A DNA stretch of 64,000 bases from Rhynchopus euleeides. Its lineage: Eukaryota; Euglenozoa; Diplonemea; Diplonemida; Diplonemidae. Positions 20,694-30,406 of the stretch are shown here, in pieces (within the stretch, counting starts at the first letter, position 1; each line of letters opens with the position of its first letter). A program made the position numbers and the translations under genes. The notes under the pieces are model-generated. The model saw only the letters and a program-made list of their open reading frames with translations. It was not told the DNA's origin and did no database searches. The stretch lies in the NCBI GenBank assembly GCA_963210315.1, contig OY723245.1:2431910-2495909 (forward strand). The letters run 5' to 3'.

Positions 20694-22295
20694 ATGCTTA
20701 CCCGCGCGCTGCTGATGGCGCTCCTCGCAGTGGGGGCACAGGCGGCCACACCGACCCCCCTGGAAGTGCTGCAGGGTGACGTCGACACGGTGTGGGTGAT
20801 GGTGTGCGGTATCATCGTGTTCATGATGCAGCTCGGGTTCTGCTTCCTTGAGGCAGGTGCGATCCGTGCCCAGAACGTGACCAGCATCATGTACAAGAAC
20901 TTCGCTGACTGCTGCATCGGTGCCATCATGTGGTGGTTGTTCGGGTACTCCTTCGCCTATGCCGGCAACAACGAGTTCATTGGTGGGGACGACCGCCACA
21001 TGTGGGCTCTCTCCCCGAACCCGTCTGACGAACTGTACTCGCAGCTCCCTCTGTTCTTCCTGTCCTTCACATACATGACGACGGCAGCAACGATTGTCAG
21101 TGGTGCCGTGGCAGAGCGTGTCAACCTGATTGCCTACGCAGGGATGGTGGTCATCATCAGCGGGTTCACGTACCCTGTGGCGGTGCACTGGATGTGGAGC
21201 AGCCACGGGTGGCTGAGCCCCTTCTCTCCCAACAGGATTTCCGCGAACGGTGTGCTGGACTTCGCCGGGAGTGTTGTGCTGCACATGTTCGGTGGGTGCT
21301 GTGCACTGGTGTTCGCCTTCCTGCTGGGACCCCGGAAGCTGCGTGACGGCATCGACGTCTTCTCTGAGGAGGGCCTGAAGATCGTGGCACCCCACAACCG
21401 TCTGCTGCAGGCTGCCGGCACCCTGGTGCTGTGGTTCTCGTGGTTCGCCTTCAACGCGGGGAGCGTCGGTGCCATCAGCGGGGGTGGCTCTGCCGTTGCT
21501 GCCAACGCCTGTGTGACGACTCTGCTTTCCGCCGCGTCGTGCACCATCACCTGCATGATCTACACTCGCGTGGCCTTCGGGTACTTCGATGTGGGCCACT
21601 GCTGCAACGCTGCACTTGCCGGGCTGGTGTCCATCACTGCCGGGTGCGCCTACATGTCGCCTGTGTACGCCTTCGTGACGGGTATTGTCGGGTTCTGGTT
21701 CTACTACGGCATCTACAAGCTGCGCATCAAGCTGCGCATCGACGACGTTGTTGACGCCGGTGCCGTGCACTACGGTGGTGGTGTGTGGGGTGGTATCGCT
21801 GTCGGCCTCTTCGCTGACGTGGACCGCGTGAGGATGGGCAGTGGCAACACCGACACCAACGACTACGGCCTCTTCCTCGGTGGCGGCGGCAAGCAGTTCG
21901 GCATGCAGCTGCTCGGGATCGTCGCCATCACCGCGTGGTGCGTCATCACCACCACCCTTGCCTACTTCCTTATGAACCTCACCATCGGTGCACGCCTCTC
22001 GGAGGAGATTGAGCTGATCGGCATCGACGAGATGGAGCACGGCGGGCACGCCTTCGACTACCTTGTGGGTGCACAGAGCCAGGTGGAGTCGCACACCAAG
22101 CTGCTGGAGGAGACCTCCTCGGCACTCCGCAAGCTGGAGGACTTCTTCGACGCCCTCAGCAAGGGCGACGCACAGGAGCAGGCCGCTGCCATGCGCGAGG
22201 CCATGTCGGGCCTCCAGAAGTCCATCGCCACCAAGGAGCCCAACAACACCACGGCACCCGACGCCGAGGACCCGAATCCTGCTGAGGAGCTCTAA
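20694..22295 (+). CDS. AMT: Ammonium transporter, AMT/MEP family, copy 1
   Basis: A single-exon gene encodes 533 aa for an ammonium channel/transporter of the plasma or an internal membrane. The N-terminus (MLTRALLMALLAVGAQA) looks like a signal peptide, and about 11 membrane helices follow. Family signatures include MYKNFADCCIGAIMWWLFG, TAATIVSGAVAERVNL and LAGLVSITAGC. The two pore histidines are present: His197 in DFAGSVVLHMFGG and His359 in DAGAVHYGGGVWGG. A cytosolic tail of about 100 residues starts after HGGHAFDYL and includes a helical, charged segment. A CAG acceptor-like site ends at 20648, 45 nt before the ATG. It is the first of three tandem copies. Confidence 0.95.
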   Translation: MLTRALLMALLAVGAQAATPTPLEVLQGDVDTVWVMVCGIIVFMMQLGFCFLEAGAIRAQNVTSIMYKNFADCCIGAIMWWLFGYSFAYAGNNEFIGGDDRHMWALSPNPSDELYSQLPLFFLSFTYMTTAATIVSGAVAERVNLIAYAGMVVIISGFTYPVAVHWMWSSHGWLSPFSPNRISANGVLDFAGSVVLHMFGGCCALVFAFLLGPRKLRDGIDVFSEEGLKIVAPHNRLLQAAGTLVLWFSWFAFNAGSVGAISGGGSAVAANACVTTLLSAASCTITCMIYTRVAFGYFDVGHCCNAALAGLVSITAGCAYMSPVYAFVTGIVGFWFYYGIYKLRIKLRIDDVVDAGAVHYGGGVWGGIAVGLFADVDRVRMGSGNTDTNDYGLFLGGGGKQFGMQLLGIVAITAWCVITTTLAYFLMNLTIGARLSEEIELIGIDEMEHGGHAFDYLVGAQSQVESHTKLLEETSSALRKLEDFFDALSKGDAQEQAAAMREAMSGLQKSIATKEPNNTTAPDAEDPNPAEEL

Positions 22296-22710
22296 CACTC
22301 CTCTTCCGAGACCAGCAGAACTGACACAACGGCACTCCCTGCCTCGCCCCTCTTTGTTGTGTCACCCGCTGCCCTGCGTGTCCGCCACCCTGCCCTCGTG
22401 CCGAGCTGCCCTCTTTTTGGGGCCGGCATGATGAGCGGCTGGCTCCACCCCACGCACACGGCATGCCGGGCTTTCTTTTGTAATATTTCTCCCTGCTGCC
22501 TCATTCTCCTCAAAGACCCTCCCCTTCCCGCCACCTCGGTGCTGTGTGTCTTCGCAATCTGCCCCACCTTTGCTGCGGCGGTCTGCTCACTCTCACCGGA
22601 CCCCCCCCCCCGTCAGTTTTCCTCCATCCCCTCCTCATCCCATGCGTGGCGTGATCAAAAACCTATTGTTTTAAAATTGTGTTTTCCACTGCAAAAAAAA
22701 TATACAGTTC
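22296..22710. other. 3' flank of ammonium transporter copy 1
   Basis: Pyrimidine-rich non-coding DNA that presumably includes the 3' UTR. No further element is seen before the composite repeat element begins. Confidence 0.4.
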
Positions 22711-22979
22711 TGGTGCCCCTGAAAGGGCCGATTTACGTAGTTTTTACGTAGTTCTTACGTAGTTCTTTAGTGGGGAGGACCCTCTTTTTTTTTTCACCTA
22801 TTTTCCCTTTCCCGGGTTCCCCATTTCCAAGCCCCAGCACGACCTGCGCACTGCTGACGCGGCCCAACTGCACCCCGCGCCCCACTGCCCCACCCCCGTT
22901 GTCGCATTTTCTGTCCACAGAGGCCACAAGGATAGAACCACCCTTTGTAGAGGGGGGGGGGCCCGGCCCTGTCGTCCTG

Positions 22980-24060
22980 TGGCTGCTTTGTGGGGCGAGC
23001 GCAGCAGGTTCTCCTTTGCTTCTCCGGGCTCTTGCCACAACAGCGTCGCAGCAGTGTGCCTCCGAGTCACCGGATCTGTGCGGCCTCGTAGTGGGGGCAT
23101 TTTGGAGGTCGAGGTGTCAACCGGTTTCATCTCGAAATGTGGGTCTGGCTCAGGGGCTGGTCCCACCCAGCGGGAGTCAAAACCCAGCGGGGGTCCCACC
23201 CAGTGGGACCCCCTCTTCGGGTGCTCCTAAACCCAGCTCTGTTGAACGTTTGGCATTTGTGCAGCTCGTAGTGGGGCCATTTTAGTGGTCGAGGTGCCAA
23301 ACTTCTCCTATCAAACCTGGGTCTGGTTCAGGGACTGGTCACGGGAGAAGGTGACTGGGTGGCAGCCAGCCCACAGCACACCCACACCCCACCCTCCCAG
23401 CGGGACTCCACGGGTATTCCAAAACCCCGTTCTGTTGAACGTGTGGAACTTTTGCGGATCGTAGTGGGGTCATTTTGTGGGTCTAGGAGCCAAACATCGT
23501 CCATGGAACGTGACTCTGGTTCAGGGGCTGGTCCTAAGAGAAAGTGACTGGGAGGCAGCCACACCCCCACCTACCCACCCATCGGGACCCCCTCCACGGG
23601 TGTTCCAAACCCCCGTTCTTTTGAACGTTTGGAATTTGTTCGGATCACAGTGGGGTCACTTTGGTAGTGTGTGGGCCAAGTATCACCCATGAAACACGGG
23701 TCTGGTTCAGGGGCTGGTCGTGGGTGAAGGTGGCTGGGAGGCAGTCAGCCCACACCCACCTCCACCCAGCAGGACCCCCTCCTCGGGTGTTCCAAAACCC
23801 CTTTCATTTGAACGTTTGGAAGTTTTGCGGATCACGGTGGGGTCATTTTGGTGGTGTACGAGCCAAGTTTCACCCATGAAACGTGGGTCTGGTTCAGGGA
23901 CTGGTCGTGGGTGAAGGTGCTGGGAGGCAGCCAGCACACCCACACCACCCCACCAACCCACCCAGCGGGACCCCCCTCACGGATAGGTTCCCCCCTCGAA
24001 TTTTCCAAAATCCCGTTCTTTGGGATATTTGGGATCTGTGCGGATCGTGCGGACCCGCAC
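22980..24060 (-). repeat. Satellite array B, inverted relative to array A
   Basis: Reverse-complement copies of the 4.6-5.46 kb satellite. The core GTGGGGTCATTTTGGTGGT-like segment recurs at about 23088, 23268, 23461, 23648 and 23834 (periods about 180-193). The CACCCAGCGGGACCCCCTC and GTGTTCCAAAACCCC blocks recur between the cores. Confidence 0.85.
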
Positions 24061-24099
24061 GGTGAAAAGTTTCCTGAGTTGGGTCCGCCAAACTTGCAA

Positions 24100-24520
24100 A
24101 AAGGAAAAGCCACAAAAAACCCGAACACCCCAAAAAAACCTACAAAATCTCACCTACCCTGCAGGGTGTGCAGGTGGCCCCAGCGGCGACAATCTGACCA
24201 TAACCGGCTTCTTTTGATTTATCGGGGCTCGCTGGGGTTGGGGGTGCGACGGATGCCATATTTTCTCAAAAAATATTACTCTTCGCACATGAAGCTCTTC
24301 CACCGTATTTCTGCTTGAAAGCCATTCAGGCCAAACCCCCAAAAACCCCGAAAAACGCCACCCACCCCGTCGGGGGTGCAGGTGGGTTCCGAGTCAGCAA
24401 TCTGACCAAAACCGGTTTCTTTGGACTTATTTGGGCACGCTGGGGTTGGGGGTGTGGTGGAACTCATTTTTTTCCGAAAAATTTCACCACTAACCTGTGA
24501 AGGGGAAATTCCATTTTCAA
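24100..24520. repeat. Two-unit tandem repeat of about 209 bp
   Basis: Units share CAATCTGACCA.AACCGG (starting near 24190 and 24399) and CGCTGGGGTTGGGGGTG. Each ends in an ATTTT/TTCC-rich segment. It lies between satellite array B and the right terminus of the composite element. Confidence 0.7.
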
Positions 24521-24590
24521 AAAAAAAAGAAGGTCCACCCCCGATTTACGTAGTTCTTACGTAGTTGCGATTTCGTTTTCAGGGGCACCA

Positions 24591-26107
24591 AGTTCTTCCT
24601 TTTTTTGCATCCTGCATCCAGCAGACCCAGCCGAGGCCAGGTCTTGCCGAGCAGATGTAATAAGGCAAGGCGGTGCATCGCGGTGCTCTGTGGGTTCTCT
24701 GTTCCCCCCTCTTTCTCCACTTGCCCTCCCCCAGACCACTGAGTTTTTCTCCAAGAAAATCAAGGGGTCGACGGGGGGGGCGGGGGGAGATGGGGGGACG
24801 TTCGCATGGCACCAACCATGCCCACCTTCCTGCAGAGACACTGCACTGCCCGCCTATTTCTTTGAACGCTCATATTTCACATGCGAAATGGTTTTTTTGT
24901 CAACCCTCTCGGCGGAAGAACCGCGAGAGTGTGATGGTGGGGGTGTGGGGAATGTGCGGATCGAAGTACAGGAGCGGGGGTGGAGATGATGCAAGAGCTT
25001 CCGTCAGTGGGTGGTGGGTCGTGGGGGTGGGGGTGAGGTAGGGCTCAGTGTCGTGAGGAGATCCTCCTCGTGACTGCTGGCTCCAACCCCGCTCTAACCC
25101 CCCCCCCCCTCCCATCACCCCCCACCCCCCCCCCTGCGATGCTCTGCTCTGCCTTCTCTCCCTCTGCCGCTGTGCCTCGTTTTTTCCTCGCATCGCCTCG
25201 ACACCGCTCCACATCCCTTAGTCTGCCCTCCCACCCCTCTCCCCCGCCCCCCCACCGATCCCCAGCAAGTTGTTCGTGTCTTTTTTCTCCATCCAGTTTG
25301 CTTGGTTTGCCATAATCTCTCCTCCCCCCTCCCCCCGCCCGCCCCCCGCCTTCCTCTCTTTCGACACCTTAGCGTGAGTTCTTTGGGGCTGCAGTGAAAG
25401 GGACACGGCCTCGGGAATGATGGCCTTCGCGTTGGGGTGATCTAAACGGGAGCTCCCTTTGCTTCTAGCGTTGCCCTGTCCGAGCGTGATTTTTCCCCAT
25501 GGTGTGTTGTGCCCGTCAGTTGGGGTATGTGGGGGGAAACACAAGTGCCAGGTCCACCAGGCACACCAGGTGTTCACCAGTAACCTACGTTACCGCATGC
25601 AGGTCGGTAGCTCGGTGACTCGTCTTCAGGTCCTCTGAGTTATTGCTGGTCTGCTAAAAGGTCGTGCTGGAGAATGGCTGGAGATGTGTGTGTCACATAC
25701 GTTCTGTGGAGTTGTCGTGTCCGCTTCTCCCTGAGAATTCTATTCATGATCCGGAAGAACTAAAAATGTATTAGCACTGGGCAGCCGTTGCCTCTGCCGC
25801 CTCTGTGTGCGGGAGAGTGCCGGGTCTGCCGGGGCGCTGATGTCAGAATTAAAACGACAGGAAAAGTCAAGCCAAGCGGAGAGAACTTTAGGACGCACGG
25901 ATATTTTTGGCATTTATTTTGGGAAATACATAGAAGCAATCGAAACAGTTCGAGAGGGGCCAACAGAACACGAGTGCCCCCAGCTTCGAACACCCGAGAG
26001 GCAAGACAAACCAGAAGTCGGAGGAAGGATGGCCCCTGCCCCCTTCTTGGATGGATGCGATGGACAGACTCTCCTGATTGTGCCACACATGCCATGCCGC
26101 ACCCACA
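24591..26107. other. Intergenic region before ammonium transporter copy 2
   Basis: No gene is supported. A C-rich, pyrimidine-biased stretch runs from about 25080 to 25350. The rest is single-copy with short shadow frames. Confidence 0.4.
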
Positions 26108-26140
26108 GATATACATATCCCTTGGTGTCAAGTCGTCACG

Positions 26141-27757
26141 ATGCTTACCCGCGCGCTGCTGATGGCGCTCCTCGCAGTAGGGGCACAGGCGGCCACACCG
26201 ACCCCCCTGGAAGTGCTGCAGGGTGACGTCGACACGGTGTGGGTGATGGTGTGCGGTATCATCGTGTTCATGATGCAGCTCGGGTTCTGCTTCCTTGAGG
26301 CAGGTGCGATCCGTGCCCAGAACGTGACCAGCATCATGTACAAGAACTTCGCTGACTGCTGTATCGGTGCCATCATGTGGTGGCTGTTCGGGTTCTCCTT
26401 CGCCTACGCCGGCAACAACGAGTTCATTGGTGGGGACGACCGCCACATGTGGGCTCTCTCCCCAAACCCGTCTGACGAACTGTACGGATCCCTCCCTGCG
26501 TTCTTCCTGTCCTTCACATACATGACGACGGCAGCAACGATTGTCAGTGGTGCCGTGGCAGAGCGCGTCCACCTGGTGGCCTACGCAGGGATGGTGGTCA
26601 TCATCAGCGGGTTCACGTACCCTGTGGCGGTGCACTGGATGTGGAGCAGCTACGGGTGGCTGAGCCCCTTCTCTCCCAACAGGATTTCCGCGAATGGTGT
26701 GCTGGACTTCGCCGGGAGTGTTGTGCTGCACATGTTCGGTGGGTGCTGTGCACTGGTGTTCGCCTTCCTGCTGGGACCCCGGAAGCTGCGTGACGGCATC
26801 GACGTCTTCTCCGAGGAGGGGCAGAAGATCGTGACACCCCACAACCGTCTGCTGCAGGCTGCCGGCACCCTGGTGCTGTGGTTCTCGTGGTTCGCCTTCA
26901 ACGCGGGGAGCGTCGGTGCCATCAGCGGGGGTGGCTCTGCCATCGCTGCCAACGCCTGTGTGACGACTCTGCTTGCCGCCGCGTCGTCCACCATCACCTG
27001 CATGATCTATACTCGTCTGGCCTTCGGGTACTTCGATGTGGGCCACTGCTGCAACGCTGCACTTGCCGGGCTGGTGTCCATCACTGCCGGGTGCGCCTAC
27101 ATGTCGCCTGTGTACGCCTTCGTGACGGGTATTGTCGGGTTCTGGTTCTACTACGGCATCTACAAGCTGCGCTTCATGATGCGCATCGACGACGTTGTTG
27201 ACGCCGGTGCCGTGCACTACGGTGGTGGTGTGTGGGGTGGGATCGCTGTCGGCCTCTTCGCTGACGTGGACCGCGTGAGGATGGGCAGTGGCAACACCGA
27301 CACCAACGACTACGGCCTCTTCCTCGGTGGCGGCGGCAAGCAGTTCGGCATGCAGCTGCTCGGGATCGTCGCCATCACCGCGTGGTGCGTCATCACCACC
27401 ACCCTTGCCTACTTCCTGCTGAACATCACCATCGGTGCACGCCTCGCAGAGGAGATCGAGCTTGCCGGGATCGACTGCCATGAGCACGGCGGGCACGCCT
27501 TCGACTACCTTGACACCTCATGCCATGACGCTGTGCTCGATGAGACTGCCATTGCTGTCAAGAAGCTGAGCATCTTCTTCAACTCCTTGAGCAACGGTGA
27601 CGCCGACGTCACGAAGCAGGCTGCCGCTATCCACGAGGTGATGCTGACCCTCCACACCGGCCTTCGCCGTGCAAGCACGACGCCACTGCCGAAGTCCGAG
27701 CCTGACTGCGAGGACCTCCCCGATGTACCCACGAAGACCGTTGAAGTTGATGTTTAA
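26141..27757 (+). CDS. AMT: Ammonium transporter, AMT/MEP family, copy 2
   Basis: A single-exon gene of 538 aa. From the ATG at 26141 the nucleotide sequence follows copy 1 almost base for base through the signal peptide, the 11-helix core, both pore His motifs (VVLHMFGG and AVHYGGG) and the signature around ERVHLVAYAGM. The 5' flank shares nothing with copy 1. Core changes are few: FSFAYAG for YSFAYAG, GSLPAFF for SQLPLFF, and FMMRIDD for IKLRIDD. The C-terminal tail after HGGHAFDYL differs strongly, with DTSCHDAVLDETAIAVKK and a Pro/Glu/Asp-rich end. A CAG acceptor-like site ends at 26108, 32 nt before the ATG. Upstream ATGs in the same frame (from 26078) precede that site and are less likely starts. 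Confidence 0.95.
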   Translation: MLTRALLMALLAVGAQAATPTPLEVLQGDVDTVWVMVCGIIVFMMQLGFCFLEAGAIRAQNVTSIMYKNFADCCIGAIMWWLFGFSFAYAGNNEFIGGDDRHMWALSPNPSDELYGSLPAFFLSFTYMTTAATIVSGAVAERVHLVAYAGMVVIISGFTYPVAVHWMWSSYGWLSPFSPNRISANGVLDFAGSVVLHMFGGCCALVFAFLLGPRKLRDGIDVFSEEGQKIVTPHNRLLQAAGTLVLWFSWFAFNAGSVGAISGGGSAIAANACVTTLLAAASSTITCMIYTRLAFGYFDVGHCCNAALAGLVSITAGCAYMSPVYAFVTGIVGFWFYYGIYKLRFMMRIDDVVDAGAVHYGGGVWGGIAVGLFADVDRVRMGSGNTDTNDYGLFLGGGGKQFGMQLLGIVAITAWCVITTTLAYFLLNITIGARLAEEIELAGIDCHEHGGHAFDYLDTSCHDAVLDETAIAVKKLSIFFNSLSNGDADVTKQAAAIHEVMLTLHTGLRRASTTPLPKSEPDCEDLPDVPTKTVEVDV

Positions 27758-30365
27758 TTCCATTTCCCCTCTCCCGCGTGTCACGGCAGGCTTGTGGTAG
27801 CCCTCCCTACCCGCTACGTAAGCCTCGTGCTTCACGTGTGCCTGCCGTGCCCTGCAGCCAAAAGCAATGCCGCGCGGCAACGTTTCTCTTCTGCTCCACC
27901 ACCCATCCTCCCACCCACCACCCCTCTACACTCTTCTTCTTGTCCACTCTCTTGCCCTCCCCCTCCCGAGTAGCCTTTAACGTCCCCTGTGCATCCTTCG
28001 ACTCCCGTTTAGCTTCCTCACGCGAGCCACGCATTGATATGCCCCCAAGCAGTGCATCCCCCCCCTCCTCCCTGTGCCCAGCTGGCAGAGGCTCTGGCAT
28101 CCGCCCCCTCTCTCTTCCATCTTTGGAGTGTCGCACTCATCTGCGGCACTCGTTTGACTTTTCGCACGGTGCCGTTTTGGGGGATTACACAGTGGGGTCT
28201 CCACACCAAGACGGTTGAAAGTTAGATCGGATCGACAGTGGCGCCGTGGCCCGAGCTGCTCATCTGCGAGGGACCTCCCAGCGATGTTGCGAGATCAGCC
28301 CGCTTGTCGCACGCAGGGGTGACTCTGATTGTGACACACACAGTTTCGACCTTCGCTCCCTAAGCAGCCCCGCCCCGGTGAGGGCCTGCTGCAGCATTTT
28401 TTGATTACACGACAGACAGGCTGCCTTTCGTGTAGGCGAAGGAGCCCTTGTGGCCGCACCAGTCCTGCTGTAACGAAGAGAACCCACAGTAAACCCTGTG
28501 GTATTTCTCGACCAACTCTTTGCATTTCGCACATGCCCCCCCGCTGCCTCCGCCCCCCGAGCTCAATGCAGTCGTTATCCCGTGTCATTGTTTCTGATAC
28601 GGTTTTGTGTCTGTCTGCTCGCACCCTTCTTGGGGGTCTCCCCCGTGTTGCAGATCGCGGACGGAAGAGAATTACACTGAAATCCCCACCCCCACCCCCC
28701 CTGTGGTGGTTGATGGGAGGGAAGGGTGTGGAGGGGGGGGGGGCTCTGTTCGTTCGCCCCGTTCTCCCTGCCTCTCGGAGGGATCGTACACCCGCTGGCC
28801 CTTTCTCCTTAAGGGACGTCATCGACACTGCCACGTGCCGCTCTGCAAGGCTCCCTGTGCCACTCGTCAGAGGGACATACTGTCTTCAGACACGGCGACG
28901 CTGGCGGCCTGTTTGTTCAATTTAGGGTGTCTTCGCTCCGTGTGTTTGGTTGGGTACCACACATGGGTACACCCATGTGTGGGAGAAAAACGTCGAAAAA
29001 TGTCGAACTTTGAAGGTCGAAACTCGCCAAAACGCGAAGGCTCCCTAAAATCACTTTCTGGACGTCCAAAGGACGTGGTGTGTCTTGTAGGCGGGTGTGT
29101 GGAGTCATATTCTCGTTGTTATGAGTGCTGTGTGTGCGAGCCGTGGGGCGGCATGCACCGCCGGTCTATTCAAGCTCCCCACCTCGAGGTGTGTTCAACT
29201 TGCTCCACACCAGCCATGCATGTGCACGGTATTGTTACCACAACATCGCCAGGGGGGGCGTGCCATTCGATGCAGCGCCACTTCATCTGCTCCCTAATTT
29301 TGTGTGGCATCCAGCTCAAAAATCATCCCTCGCGCAATGGAATTCCCACTTTTTTTTGAAAGGTAGGCACGGCGGGCCGCCGCAACATACACGCCGCAAC
29401 ATACAAATCGCTATTTTGCCTAAAACGATACACGCACATAGGGGAGGGGGTGGGGATGCTTCGGGTGAGGGTCGCCGCTCTTCGTCGTTTTTCAGAAGAG
29501 AAGAGGAAAACGCACCGCTGATCGAAAACGCACCAAACGCACTTTTCTCTGAAACGCACCGCTCATCGAAGACCCCCAGTCCCAAAAAAAAAGACACGCA
29601 ATTTCACATGTTGGGAGGGTGTGATACCAGTCGTGGCTTGCAGCAATTATTCCGGTTGCACAAATAAAACAAAAGAACCCCGGCAATCCTTTTTTTGCAC
29701 CACTCGAGTGGTGCTGTGGCTTTATCGTCGCACTGGCGTGGCCGGTGCTCTCGGGGCTCTCGAGGGCGCGCAACCGTGGCACGAGCTGTGGTTCCAAACC
29801 ATCATGCACGTGTTCAGTCCACAAATATTCACAAAACGGTGGTTCCCACACACCACCCCTCCCCATCTCCCAACCCTGTCTGTCACTGCCTTCCAAGTCC
29901 ACAACCCGATATGTTGTTGGGTCTCTCCGTCACCACACCGCCACGTTCATACGTTATCACATCACGGCGCACGCTCTGGGTTGCTCAGGCCTGGATGTCT
30001 ATGCGCAAATTCTTTCCGTTCTTCCTTCATGCATTCATCATTTGGCGGCACATAGTTTGCTCGTCATCTGCGTTCAAGTTCCTGCCTCGCCTACTTCACG
30101 CACGCTGCCCGGCAGCTGCATTCCAAGTTGACTCGAGGGCTGCATGAGGGTCCACGTCACTGCGCCTTCACCATCTATTGATGTTCCCTATTTCTGGTTA
30201 TGCGGGGTGGTCGTCCCGCTCGGCTGTGTCTTCGCACATGCCGGTGGGGTGGTGGGCCACACAGCAGTGCCGATGTTCGTCAGCAGGCCGCCGTGATGTC
30301 ATTGCCTCCGTCGATCCTGGGAATGCTTGCAGTCCGCCGTGCCTCCACACGTCACCACCCAACAG
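27758..30365. other. Intergenic region between ammonium transporter copies 2 and 3
   Basis: No gene is supported. It contains a pyrimidine-rich stretch (27880-28020) and the perfect hairpin at 28957-28982. AACGCACC words recur around 29500-29570. Shadow frames occur on both strands. Confidence 0.4.
28957..28982. repeat. Perfect 12-bp-stem hairpin
   Basis: CCACACATGGGT and its exact complement ACCCATGTGTGG are separated by AC. It stands alone in intergenic DNA. A role in transcript processing or termination is possible but not shown. Confidence 0.7.
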
Positions 30366-30406
30366 GTTATAGTTGTATCGAGGCATACCACTCAATTAAC
30401 ATTACA

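Larger units (their letters stand above)
22711..24590. mobile_element. TIR-bounded composite element carrying two tandem-repeat arrays
   Basis: The left end TGGTGCCCCTGAAA (22711-22724) is the exact inverse of the right end TTTCAGGGGCACCA (24577-24590). Just inside each end are direct copies of TTACGTAGTT (three left, 22732-22765; two right, 24546-24567). Between them lie satellite array B and a second two-unit repeat. No transposase frame is present, so it is non-autonomous. The superfamily is unknown and no target duplication is evident. Confidence 0.65.

Noticed and set aside
20664..22298. Long minus-strand frame (544 codons) opposite ammonium transporter copy 1
   Set aside because: The same antisense frame occurs opposite all three copies and encodes only low-complexity His/Val/Glu-rich sequence. 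It follows from G/C-rich third positions on the sense strand.
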